A DNA stretch of 64,000 nucleotides from DATJPW01 sp035506215. Its GTDB lineage: Bacteria > Desulfobacterota > Desulfomonilia > Desulfomonilales > Desulfomonilaceae. The notes beneath the pieces are model-generated. The model had not been told where the DNA came from. It ran no database searches and saw only the letters and a program-made list of their open reading frames with translations. A program made the position numbers and the translations under genes. The stretch is taken from positions 1 to 64,000 of the forward strand of contig DATJPW010000219.1 of the NCBI GenBank assembly GCA_035506215.1. Direction: 5' to 3'. Of this stretch, positions 53,171 to 62,095 are shown one piece after another; positions within the stretch are counted from its first letter, which is position 1; every line of letters begins with the position of its first letter.

Positions 53171-53656
53171 ATGTTTATTCAACAAGCTGATCTTTTCAGG
53201 GAAGTTGACCAGGAAACCATGAACGAAATATCTGCGATCATGGTTGAGCAATCCTATGACAGGGGCGCCATTCTTTTCGCCGAGGGTGACCCGGCTGATT
53301 ATTTCTTTATTCTCAAGGAAGGTAGGGTAAGACTAGCTGTCGGAAAGGAAGCGGAAATAGACTATCCGGTGAGCAGTCCGGGGGAGGCTTTCGGTTGGTC
53401 TAGCCTGGTGGGCCGGGACCTTTACACCGCTCAGGCGGAATGTCAAACCGCGTGCAAGCTAATTAAAATTGAAGGAGAAAGCCTGCAAAAGATCTTCAAC
53501 AAACATCCCGAGAGTGGAATGATATTCTTCAAACGTCTTGCGGGCGCCATTGGTCAAAGGTTGATCCACACTTACAACGCGTTTCTCCTCAGGCAGAGCC
53601 CTCAGCATGACGTATCTTATGGCACCCGGCAAGTCATGGAGATCGCCGTGGATTAG
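53171..53656 (+). CDS. Cyclic nucleotide-binding domain protein
   Basis: 161-aa protein made of one Crp-type cNMP-binding domain (LFREVDQETMNEIS; ILFAEGDPADYFFILKEGRVRL; PGEAFGWSSLVG) without a DNA-binding helix-turn-helix. The phosphate-binding cassette lacks the usual RxA pattern (GWSSLVGRDLYTAQ), so ligand binding may differ. AAAGGAG precedes the ATG. Probably a small regulatory or adaptor protein. Confidence 0.8.
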   Translation: MFIQQADLFREVDQETMNEISAIMVEQSYDRGAILFAEGDPADYFFILKEGRVRLAVGKEAEIDYPVSSPGEAFGWSSLVGRDLYTAQAECQTACKLIKIEGESLQKIFNKHPESGMIFFKRLAGAIGQRLIHTYNAFLLRQSPQHDVSYGTRQVMEIAVD

Positions 53657-53730
53657 GATGACCGTGCGACGGAATACCGACCGCAATCCTATATTGAAGC
53701 ACATTGAATTATGCGCCAGAGCTACCCCCT

Positions 53731-53755
53731 GCCCCCTCCCGTCGAGAGAGGGGGC
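53731..53755. repeat. GC-rich hairpin between genes
   Basis: GCCCCCTC (53731-53738) and GAGGGGGC (53748-53755) form a perfect 8-bp stem. No U-tract follows, so it is more likely a repeat element than a terminator. Confidence 0.4.
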
Positions 53756-53877
53756 CTTAAACCTCTTCTGTCCTCACTCCTAACTGGATACTTGCATCAG
53801 GTTTGGCTTTTTACTTTACATTCGTTAGAAGCGACGCTACGATCCGCCCCGATTCCATGAAACGGAACTGATTGGAA

Positions 53878-56800
53878 ATGAAGATTAAACGCCTCGAAAT
53901 CAAGGGATTCAAAAGTTTCCCTGACAAAATCGTTTTTGATTTTCGGCCCGGCATCACCGCAGTGGTCGGACCCAATGGCAGCGGCAAGAGCAATGTCCTG
54001 GAAGCCATACGCTGGGTCATGGGAGAGCAACGCGTCCGAAGTCTCCGCAGCAAGAAGATGGAAGACGTTATATTCAATGGCTCAGAGACACGAAGGCCGG
54101 TCGGTATGGCTGAAGTTAGGCTGGTGCTCTCCACCGAGGACGGTGTGGCCCCGCCCACAATGGCCGACTACGACGAGATAATGATTACGCGCCGATTGTT
54201 CCGGGACGGGGAGTCCCAATATGAAATCAATAACATCCCGTGCCGCTTGTCGGATGTGACCGATTTTTTTCTTGATACGGGGGTGGGAAGGAATTCTTAC
54301 GCGATCATCGAACAGGGCCGTGTGGATATGATTGTTGCATCGAAACCGGAAGACCGACGCCTATTAATCGAGGAAGCGGCCGGGATCACTCGTTACAAGT
54401 CGCGCAAGGAAGTAGCCCTGAAGAAGATCGAGCAGACACAACAGAACCTGCTGCGCATCGGGGATCTCATAGGCGAGGTGAAGCGACAGAGCGTTTCGCT
54501 CAAGAAACAGGCATCAAAGGCCGAGCGCTACCGCCGACTCAACACGCGCTTGCGCGAGCTCGACATAAGCCTTCATGCGTACAAGTGTGGCGAAATTCAA
54601 GGGCAGCATGGACGTGTGAAAAATGAACTGGACGGGATTCGCGCGTCATTGGCCCGGCAGGAAGCCATATTGGCCACAGCAGACGCCCAACTGGAGGAGT
54701 CCCGTATCGAGGCTTTGCAGACGGAAATGCAACTTAAAGAGCTGCTCGAGACGCGACACAAGACGGACCTGGAACTGACTGCTGTCAGAGGGCGCTCCGA
54801 GGCTGATCGTAACCGTATTAGCCAACTTGAGGAGCAAACAAGACGTCGCAGTTTAGAAAAGGAGGGCCTCAACAGTAAGAGGGAGGAGGCCGTTTTGCGG
54901 ACCCGTGAATTGGAAACTCTCAGCTCTACCGTCCAGTCGGAACTGGCCGCCGCTGGCGAGCAACTGAGAGCAGCGCTGGAAGAATCGCAACGCTCAGAAA
55001 AGGAACTGGCTTCTTGCAGAGGACGATTGGACCAGCTCAAAGATGATCTCTTCAACACTCTCCAGCAAAGTGCACAACAGCGAAACCGCAAGGAAGGGCT
55101 TCTCAAGCGTAGCTCCGAGATCGGGACCACCTTGGAAAAGATCGCTAGAGATTCAGAAACCTTATGTGCAGAACTTAAGGTCGTCCAATCCGAAAAAGAA
55201 CGGCTTGTCAATGAGGAGGCCAAGGTTTCCGAACTGCGTCGGGAGAGTATCGAGAAGAAAGAGGGTCTGACCGCCGAACGAGAAAGGGTATCTGGAAAGC
55301 TGGCTTCATTGCGCAACGATCTGGCCCAGACTGAAAAGCAATTGGCAGCGGACAGCGCGCGACTCGAATCACTCGAGGAACTGCAGAGAGAATACGGTGC
55401 GTACGGGGACGGTGTCCGGTTTTTGATGAAAAGCCGAGAAATGCAGACGAGAGACTGCTTGCTCGGTCCCCTGGCTGAGATGATCGAGGTTAAAGAAGAA
55501 TTCCAAAAGGCGTTGACCGCCGCGCTGGGTGAGCGTCTCGGGCACGTGGTCATAGCTTCGACCCGCGATGGGGTTGAGGCCGCGAATCAACTGCAGTTGG
55601 CAGACGCGGGGAGGACAACTCTCATCCCACTTTTCCCTAGAAACGCGCCTGAGCCCTCAGATGTTTCTCTTCCTGTCGGACTAACGCGACTTCAGGATGT
55701 TGTCCGATTCCGTGAAGGTTTTGAAGAACTTGGGAATTTTCTCCTCGGCCGTTGCTTCATTGTGGAAAATATCGAGCGCGCTATCGATGTGTGGGAGAGC
55801 AACGGGTTTCACGTCGACCTGGTCACTACCCGGGGCGAGGTGCTCAATCGTTATGGCGAGATCACGGGGGGCTCGCAGGAAAAGGGCCGTCAAGAGATTT
55901 TCGAGAAACGCAGGGAAGTGGAAGCGCTCAAGAAAAAGGTTTCAGCTCTGGATGAAGCTGCTTCAGGCATGCGGGCCTCTATGAACGAGCAACAGTCATT
56001 CCTGGACAAGCTCATAGTGGAAGCCGAACAAACGGACCGATTGATTTCCGACCTTAACATGAAAGAGATACAGCTCAAGAATGATCTGGAAAGGCTGGAG
56101 GCGCAGATGGTCACTGCGCAACGTCGACTTGAGGTCCTCGACCTGGAACAGGAGCGCCTCAGTAAAGAGAATGATGGTCTGGCCGGCGATCTTCAACAAT
56201 GCAATGATGTTGCATCCACGCTGGAAAGCAGGCGACAGGAGCTGGACGAAGAGAAGCAAAAAGGTCAGCTCACGACCGAACAACTGGAGCTTGCTCTCCG
56301 TGAGAAATCCCGCGTAGCCGAGGAAACCCGGGTCCGGCTGGCTCAACTGGAAGAGCGAGGCCATTCTCTCGAACGTGAATGTCGCTCTTCGCGCGATAGC
56401 CTTGATGATTGCGAAAAGCAGATCACTGAACTCATGGCGGAATTGTCTCGCAATAAAGAGGACACCGAGAGGCTGGTCCAAGAAATCGAAAGTTCGCTCA
56501 CCAGGGAAAAGCAACTCATGCAGGAGCATGAAGAGCAGGCAAATGGGATTGAAATTCTCAAGAACAGTTCTTCGGAGTTGACTTCCCGTGTCAAGGAACT
56601 GGATGAACAATCCGCGTCTGTGACAAAATCAATCCGAGAATTGCGAGAATCCGTACACGCTCAGGAAATGGAATCAGTTCGTCTGGAACAAACACTTGCA
56701 GATCTCGTGGAAAAAATCCTGGAACGTCATCACGTGGACCCCCGTAATGTGCCTGCGCCGGAAACACCTCCCGAAGAAAGCGAGGTTGTCGAAATCAGAA

Positions 56801-57411
56801 GCAAACTCGAATCCATGGGAGAAGTCAACCTTGCAGCCATCACCGAAAGTCGTCTCACCGAGGAAAGGCTGGCGTTTCTCCTGGAGCAGGAAGACGACTT
56901 GAACAAAGCCGTGGACTCCCTCTACGCGACCATAAACACCATAAACAGGACCACCAGCGAGCGTTTTCGTTCAGCTTTCGACAACGTCAATGAAAAGTTT
57001 CAGGAAATATTTCCATTTCTCTTCGTGGGCGGTGAGGGACGTCTGGAGTTGACAGATGAAGAGGATCTTCTGGAAACCGGCGTTGAAATACTGGCCCGCC
57101 CCCCTGGTAAAAGGATACAGAACATGGACCTCCTCTCGGGCGGAGAGAAGGCTTTGACAGCCGAAGCACTCATTTTCTCAATCTTCCTTACCCGCCCTTC
57201 CCCATTCTGTCTCCTGGACGAGGTGGACGCTCCCCTTGATGATTCGAACCTGGCCCGATTCCACGAGATGCTTCGCAGACTATCCGACAAAACTCAGTTT
57301 TTGTTTATCACTCATAACAAGCGCAGTATGCAGGAGGCCGATTCGCTCTACGGGATCACCATGGAGGAGCCCGGCGCGTCCAGCATCGTTTCAGTCGAGT
57401 TTGTGAACTAA
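53878..57411 (+). CDS. smc: Chromosome segregation protein SMC
   Basis: Core ATPase of the bacterial condensin, which organises and segregates the chromosome with ScpA and ScpB. Walker A GPNGSGKSN (residues 31-39), two long coiled coils (about 170-510 and 670-1020), a hinge between them (about 520-640), and a C-terminal head with signature LSGGEKALTAEAL and Walker B FCLLDEVDAPLDD. The 1177-aa length is normal. The ATG at 53878 is preferred; a TTG two codons earlier is possible. scpA and scpB are not nearby. Confidence 0.96.
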   Translation: MKIKRLEIKGFKSFPDKIVFDFRPGITAVVGPNGSGKSNVLEAIRWVMGEQRVRSLRSKKMEDVIFNGSETRRPVGMAEVRLVLSTEDGVAPPTMADYDEIMITRRLFRDGESQYEINNIPCRLSDVTDFFLDTGVGRNSYAIIEQGRVDMIVASKPEDRRLLIEEAAGITRYKSRKEVALKKIEQTQQNLLRIGDLIGEVKRQSVSLKKQASKAERYRRLNTRLRELDISLHAYKCGEIQGQHGRVKNELDGIRASLARQEAILATADAQLEESRIEALQTEMQLKELLETRHKTDLELTAVRGRSEADRNRISQLEEQTRRRSLEKEGLNSKREEAVLRTRELETLSSTVQSELAAAGEQLRAALEESQRSEKELASCRGRLDQLKDDLFNTLQQSAQQRNRKEGLLKRSSEIGTTLEKIARDSETLCAELKVVQSEKERLVNEEAKVSELRRESIEKKEGLTAERERVSGKLASLRNDLAQTEKQLAADSARLESLEELQREYGAYGDGVRFLMKSREMQTRDCLLGPLAEMIEVKEEFQKALTAALGERLGHVVIASTRDGVEAANQLQLADAGRTTLIPLFPRNAPEPSDVSLPVGLTRLQDVVRFREGFEELGNFLLGRCFIVENIERAIDVWESNGFHVDLVTTRGEVLNRYGEITGGSQEKGRQEIFEKRREVEALKKKVSALDEAASGMRASMNEQQSFLDKLIVEAEQTDRLISDLNMKEIQLKNDLERLEAQMVTAQRRLEVLDLEQERLSKENDGLAGDLQQCNDVASTLESRRQELDEEKQKGQLTTEQLELALREKSRVAEETRVRLAQLEERGHSLERECRSSRDSLDDCEKQITELMAELSRNKEDTERLVQEIESSLTREKQLMQEHEEQANGIEILKNSSSELTSRVKELDEQSASVTKSIRELRESVHAQEMESVRLEQTLADLVEKILERHHVDPRNVPAPETPPEESEVVEIRSKLESMGEVNLAAITESRLTEERLAFLLEQEDDLNKAVDSLYATINTINRTTSERFRSAFDNVNEKFQEIFPFLFVGGEGRLELTDEEDLLETGVEILARPPGKRIQNMDLLSGGEKALTAEALIFSIFLTRPSPFCLLDEVDAPLDDSNLARFHEMLRRLSDKTQFLFITHNKRSMQEADSLYGITMEEPGASSIVSVEFVN

Positions 57412-57460
57412 GGGTCGCCGTCTGCGAGAGCGAGGGTCAGCCTGATTTCAGTTCGCATTC

Positions 57461-57507
57461 AAAATCCCCCTTCCCCCCTTTAATAACTGGGGTCGGAGCG
57501 GATTTTT
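57461..57507 (+). terminator. Imperfect terminator-like inverted repeat after smc
   Basis: AAAATCC (57461-57467) pairs with GGATTTT (57500-57506), with CCCC/GGGG pairing inside, followed by TCTT. It resembles the AATCCCC/GGGGATT element at 25197. It sits between convergent smc and the S9 peptidase gene. Confidence 0.4.
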
Positions 57508-57527
57508 CTTACGGACTTGAACACGAA

Positions 57528-59438
57528 TTAGGATGAGGTCTTCCTTCCCAGAGCAGGCGAGAGATATTTATCCAGAAAATCCAAAATCGCTCGATATCCT
57601 CTGATCTGGTTCTCTTTCTTCGCAAACCCGTGACCTTCGTCCTCGAAGACCATGTACTCGACCGGCACATCTCGCTTTCGAGCCGCTTCCACGATTTCAT
57701 CGGATTCGGCTTTGAGAACTCTCGGGTCGTTCTTCCCTTGAAGCACCATGAGCGGTTTCACGATTCTATCTGCATGAAACAATGGTGAGATACTGCGCAG
57801 ATATTCTTCCTCCGTATCGGGGTTACCAACTTCGCGGTACCAGGATTCTTTGTAAGGCGCCCACCATGATGGAAGACTTTTCAAAGTGCGAAGCCAGTTT
57901 GATACTCCGAACAGGTCCACGCCAAGAGCAAATTCTTCGGGCCTAAAGGTGAGGGCCGCCAGGACCATGTATCCGCCATAGCTGCCGCCTATAATGCCGA
58001 TCCGCTTGGTATCCACGTAACCTGTTGATTCAAGGTAATTCTTGGCTTCAACGCAATCTGCCAGGTCATCTTGTCCATGCTTGTGGTTGTCCATCTTGTA
58101 AAAGGTCTTCCCATATCCTGAACTACCGCGATTGTTCACTGCTATGATCACATATCCCTGATTCAACAAATATTGTAGCAACGGACTATAACTAATTGTG
58201 GACTGTCCGCCGGGCCCTCCGTGGACCCATACCATTGCCGGGGCCTTGTTGGCGGCATCGGCCTGGTGAGGTTTATACAATATGGCGGGAATCTCCAACC
58301 CGTCGAACGACTTGTAATGGACTCGCTGCGCTTCCACCAGATCTTCAGGATCGATCTCCGGATTAAGTGTGTTGATGAGCCGCGAGTACCGCCCGGTCTC
58401 AAAATTGTAGATGTAGAGATTGTTGGGCGATCTTGCCCCGTCGACATAAAAGCTCATCAGCTTCTCGCTCTTTGAAATTCTCACGGATGTTATCTGGCCC
58501 TGGGGTGGCTCGGGAAGGTGCACCAACCGATTGGTGGAAGTGTCGTAGATTCTGATTTCGGTCTTTGCATTGTTGTTGATTCCCACCACCATGTACCTTC
58601 CGGAATGGGAAAAATGGGCGAACTCCACATCCCAATCGGCTTTTAGTATCGTCTCGGAATTACCGGATTTGAGGTCGTACCGCTTCAAGTAAGTGAACTC
58701 GCTACCTTCATCTGTCAGATAATACAAGCTTCCGGAGTCCACGCTGAACGTCGCGGGACCATAATTCACGTCACCGTGGTGTGGGGTGAGGTGCTTGAAC
58801 TCCTCGGTTTTGGTATCGTATAGATATATATCCGAATTATCTCGGGTTATGATCTTGCCAAAGGCAAGATAGCGATTATCTCTGGACACGGCCCCAAGAC
58901 TGTAAGCTCCTTCATTTTTGAACACCAGGCGTGGAGTGAAGGTCTCGATGTCCATGTTATAGACATCCATGAACTTCGGGTCCCGTTTGTTTGAACCAAA
59001 ATAGAAGCTCTTCTCGTCGTAGCTGATTCCGTAAAAAACCGATTTGGCTTTTTCATCGGGAGTCAAGTCCCTGACTTTTCCATCTTTTTCTTGAAGATAG
59101 ATGTGCCCGATCTCATTGCCTCCCCGGTCGCTCCCATAAAGGATTCGATTGTCCTTAGGCAAGAATGACAAAGCGAATATGGAATCTCCCTTGGAGAAGG
59201 TGAGCTGTGAGGGCTCTCCCCCGGTTGTCGGAATGACGAAAGCGTTAAAAATGCCGGTCTGATTGCTCGAAAACAAAATAGACCTTTCATCAAAGGAGAA
59301 AGAACTCCCCCCGATGGATATTGTCTTCATGAACTGTTCGATAGAGTACTTCTTGACTTCCCGGCAGTCGCCCGGCCCGACCGCGAAGCAGAGAATCAAC
59401 AAAGAAGTTGCACAGCAAATCAATAACTTATGTTTCAC
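57528..59438 (-). CDS. S9-family prolyl oligopeptidase-type peptidase
   Basis: Signal peptide (residues 1-25), then a seven-bladed WD/DPP-like propeller (about 35-370) and an alpha/beta hydrolase catalytic domain. Active-site Ser is in GGSYGGYMVLAAL; Asp probably lies in LQGKNDPRVLKAES and His in EDEGHGFAKKEN. It should cleave peptides in the periplasm. Start: GTG at 59438 with GGAGGACCT upstream. Monocistronic. The 636-aa length fits acylaminoacyl-peptidase-like S9C enzymes. Confidence 0.92.
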   Translation of the reverse strand: MKHKLLICCATSLLILCFAVGPGDCREVKKYSIEQFMKTISIGGSSFSFDERSILFSSNQTGIFNAFVIPTTGGEPSQLTFSKGDSIFALSFLPKDNRILYGSDRGGNEIGHIYLQEKDGKVRDLTPDEKAKSVFYGISYDEKSFYFGSNKRDPKFMDVYNMDIETFTPRLVFKNEGAYSLGAVSRDNRYLAFGKIITRDNSDIYLYDTKTEEFKHLTPHHGDVNYGPATFSVDSGSLYYLTDEGSEFTYLKRYDLKSGNSETILKADWDVEFAHFSHSGRYMVVGINNNAKTEIRIYDTSTNRLVHLPEPPQGQITSVRISKSEKLMSFYVDGARSPNNLYIYNFETGRYSRLINTLNPEIDPEDLVEAQRVHYKSFDGLEIPAILYKPHQADAANKAPAMVWVHGGPGGQSTISYSPLLQYLLNQGYVIIAVNNRGSSGYGKTFYKMDNHKHGQDDLADCVEAKNYLESTGYVDTKRIGIIGGSYGGYMVLAALTFRPEEFALGVDLFGVSNWLRTLKSLPSWWAPYKESWYREVGNPDTEEEYLRSISPLFHADRIVKPLMVLQGKNDPRVLKAESDEIVEAARKRDVPVEYMVFEDEGHGFAKKENQIRGYRAILDFLDKYLSPALGRKTSS

Positions 59439-59686
59439 AGGTCCTCCATCGGATAATTAATAGTGATGCCCAATGACTCTGCACGGACAATTCACGCCGC
59501 TTTCGTCATGGGGTCCACGAGCGTCAATACTCAACGACACCTCTCGACCACCAAGGTTCTCTTTGTGGATAAGGAACCGCTTGCGTCCGCGGCCCTTGAT
59601 CCAAAGGATGGCCGATGGTATGATCCGTTCCGCAGAAGAACAGAGGAGAGCTTGCCCTGGCCACGCTGCGGTCGCTATACCATTCG

Positions 59687-60817
59687 ATGAATCCTTTCAA
59701 TCACCACCATGACACCGAAACGCAGGATTTTTACCAGCCCCCGGAAGACTTCCCACGCGTCCTCTCCCACACCCACGTAGGCACAGGCTCTTTCAGAGCG
59801 GAAGCGACTGCCGTCATGTTGGAAGTGGTGATCCTCGCATTCACGTTGTCTGCGCTCATAGCGGGAATAGTCACACAGGCCCCTGAGCTGCGCGATTTGG
59901 CTATCAATTTCGTCTCCATCATACTGGAGGCTGTTCCCTTTATGATGGTCGGGGCCGTTATCGGAGGGATGATCGAGGCATTCGTTCCTCCGGAGTTTGT
60001 CCAACGGGCGCTAAGCGGACACACCACTGCTACGGTATTTGTCGCCGCCGGCATGGGGATGGTCTTTCCTATCTGCGAATGCGCAATTGTACCCATAGTG
60101 CGGCGTTTGATCAATAAGGGAGTACCTCTGCCCGCGGCCATAGCCTTTCTCCTCGGCGCGCCGATTGTGAATCCCATTGTAGCTGCTTCTACTTGGCTGG
60201 CCTATCAGGGAAATTGGAGCATGGTTACGACTCGCATGGTGTGCGGATACGTCATCGCTGTAAGCGTCGCTCTGATCCTGGGCGCGATGTTCCGCCACGA
60301 AGAGGGCGTTCTGCCTACAGGGGGCGCTTCTTGCGAACATGACTGCTGCCACTGCGAGGATCACTACCACGGCCCCATGCAGTCAAGCTTCCTATCCAAG
60401 ATCCTGGACGCATTCGCCCATGCCCGAGATGATTTTTTCACTTTCGGCAAGTTCTTGATTATAGGGGCATTCGTAGCCGCTTTGGCTAGGGCCACCATCG
60501 ATGTGGTGGCCTTCCGGCAACTGTTCGCTTCACCAATGCTCAGCATATTGGCAATGATGGGACTGGCCGTTACTCTGAATTTGTGCAGCGAAACCGATGC
60601 ATTCATAGCGGCCGGATTCCGAGCGGTATTTCCTGATACCGCTCAGATGGCTTTCATGGTCCTAGGCCCCATGCTCGATCTGAAACTTGTGCTCACGTAT
60701 TTCACACTATTCAGGAGCCGTATGATCGGGACGCTCGCATTACTGACAATTACAGCGGTCCTGATAGCAATGATGGTCTTGCATTACGGTTTTGGAGGTT
60801 TGCCGGGTGCAAAATGA
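59687..60817 (+). CDS. DUF318/YcgR-type permease
   Basis: Predicted permease of the pfam03773 family (YcgR/YraQ, related to ArsP), with about eight to nine membrane helices. The hallmark GMGMVFPICECAIVPIVRRL and LLGAPIVNPIVAAS are present. The N-terminus starts NHHHD and a central loop (about residues 208-222) is rich in Cys and His (CEHDCCHCEDHYHG), suggesting metal binding. A start at Met44 (59816) is possible. It overlaps the next gene by 11 nt. In this family, pairs with a TIGR03943 protein are linked to metal or metalloid handling (inference). Confidence 0.85.
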   Translation: MNPFNHHHDTETQDFYQPPEDFPRVLSHTHVGTGSFRAEATAVMLEVVILAFTLSALIAGIVTQAPELRDLAINFVSIILEAVPFMMVGAVIGGMIEAFVPPEFVQRALSGHTTATVFVAAGMGMVFPICECAIVPIVRRLINKGVPLPAAIAFLLGAPIVNPIVAASTWLAYQGNWSMVTTRMVCGYVIAVSVALILGAMFRHEEGVLPTGGASCEHDCCHCEDHYHGPMQSSFLSKILDAFAHARDDFFTFGKFLIIGAFVAALARATIDVVAFRQLFASPMLSILAMMGLAVTLNLCSETDAFIAAGFRAVFPDTAQMAFMVLGPMLDLKLVLTYFTLFRSRMIGTLALLTITAVLIAMMVLHYGFGGLPGAK

Positions 60818-61589
60818 GCGCAAAGGCCCCCTTCGGCCCGGAATACTCCAGGCGACAGTTGTGATCTGGTGGCTGGCTGCCTTTATGTGGCTTTGCCGCG
60901 GACCCGGAGGCGACCCGTTGTTGGGTCGGTTCATCCGTAGCGACTACTGGTGGCTCGTTTACACTGCCATTGGAATTCTCATAGCTTTTGCAGCATCTCT
61001 CGTGGTACGGCCGCCTCAACAGGCCGACTCGAATCGTTCGCGGGGCCTCCTTCAGACGGGGATCCTCTTTCTCCCGCTCTTCTACCTTCCGCTGGCGGTC
61101 ACCTCCGAACTTAGCATTCAGGCGGCCGAAAAGCGGTCTCTATATACTCCGCGTGCGGTGGTGTCGCGATCCGAGTCGCCGAAACCGATCAAAAATCAGC
61201 CGAAGCGCACGATGCCGATAGAGAATGCCAAGCCATCCGCAGTCAAAGTGAAATCTCACGAAGCTACACTGTTGGATCTAGTTTCCGATCCTGAAGATTT
61301 CGAAGGAACGGATACGACCCTGGTGGGAATCGTTCACAGAGACAAGAGGCTTCCGCATGACGCCTTCTATTGTTACCGGCTGGTCATGGTCTGTTGCGCG
61401 GCCGACGCTACCCCTGCCGGAGTCATTGTGAAATCGTCGGAAACCCCCAAACTCAAGAAAGGGACGTGGGTCAAAGTGCATGGAAAGGTAACCTTCACCA
61501 CATTCGAGGGGAGTGACTACCCTGCCATTTCCGCGGACAACGTGGAAAAGACGAACCCGCCTAAGAATCCGTTTCTTCTCCCGCAATAG
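60807..61589 (+). CDS. TIGR03943/DUF1980-family protein (YcgQ-type)
   Basis: Three N-terminal membrane helices (about residues 14-32, 48-66, 82-100) are followed by an extracytoplasmic domain with the family motif YRLVMVCCAADATPAGVIV. Usual partner of the YcgR-type permease. Start: GTG at 60807, eight bases after GGAGG and inside the permease gene; this replaces a longer TTG frame. The 11-nt overlap implies coupled translation. Confidence 0.82.
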   Translation: MQNERKGPLRPGILQATVVIWWLAAFMWLCRGPGGDPLLGRFIRSDYWWLVYTAIGILIAFAASLVVRPPQQADSNRSRGLLQTGILFLPLFYLPLAVTSELSIQAAEKRSLYTPRAVVSRSESPKPIKNQPKRTMPIENAKPSAVKVKSHEATLLDLVSDPEDFEGTDTTLVGIVHRDKRLPHDAFYCYRLVMVCCAADATPAGVIVKSSETPKLKKGTWVKVHGKVTFTTFEGSDYPAISADNVEKTNPPKNPFLLPQ

Positions 61590-61796
61590 ACAATTTTGCC
61601 GTGCAACTCGAATCGAGGTCTGAGCGACCGTAGGATGACCGACCAGGACCTCCAAGACCACAAAGATACCAAAACACGCCGCATAATTCCGGTTTAGTTT
61701 AGATGAACAGATTGACATGCCTTGTTCCCAGCGCGATCCTTGTCCACAGGTCACTGTCGACCAAAAATGGTCCAGCCAAGAGGGGAGGGATGTCTG

Positions 61797-61961
61797 ATGT
61801 CAAGCTGTGCGGAAATGAAATTGGATCAGGTTTGGATTTGTGAGGTGTGCGGACTTGAGGTCAAGATAGGGAGAACATGTAACTGTTCCGCGGAAGAACC
61901 TGATGCGGGGGCCAGCACGTGTCTGACGTGCTGCGGCAAGCCACTTAAACTCAAAGGTTGA
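61797..61961 (+). CDS. Small desulforedoxin-like cysteine-rich protein
   Basis: 54-aa protein with WICEVCGLEV, then C-x-C (TCNCS), then STCLTCCGKPLKLKG. The C-x2-C...C-C-G-K-P-L pattern is that of desulforedoxin and the N-terminal rubredoxin-like domain of desulfoferrodoxin, which bind one Fe(Cys)4, but here two extra cysteines interrupt the middle. GGGAGGG lies upstream of the ATG. It is monocistronic and convergent with ribBA. Likely role: electron carrier or metal binding (inference). Confidence 0.72.
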   Translation: MSSCAEMKLDQVWICEVCGLEVKIGRTCNCSAEEPDAGASTCLTCCGKPLKLKG

Positions 61962-62050
61962 CATCGCACAGCGTTGTCCACCGTGGTTACTTTCATTTTG
62001 TCGTCGCTGCTCTAATCGGGGGGATTGTTCGCGCCGATGTCCCTGGACTC

Positions 62051-62075
62051 CATTCCCTGAATGAAGCAGGGAATG
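62051..62075. terminator. Hairpin between convergent genes
   Basis: CATTCCCTG (62051-62059) and CAGGGAATG (62067-62075) form a perfect 9-bp stem with a 7-nt loop between the small Cys-rich gene and ribBA. U-tracts are poor on both sides. Confidence 0.45.
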
Positions 62076-62095
62076 CTTTGCCCTGTTGCATGAGC

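Noticed and set aside
59463..59712. Two overlapping plus-strand frames before the YcgR-type permease
   Set aside because: They overlap each other in different frames, have no recognisable domain and lack good ribosome-binding sites.
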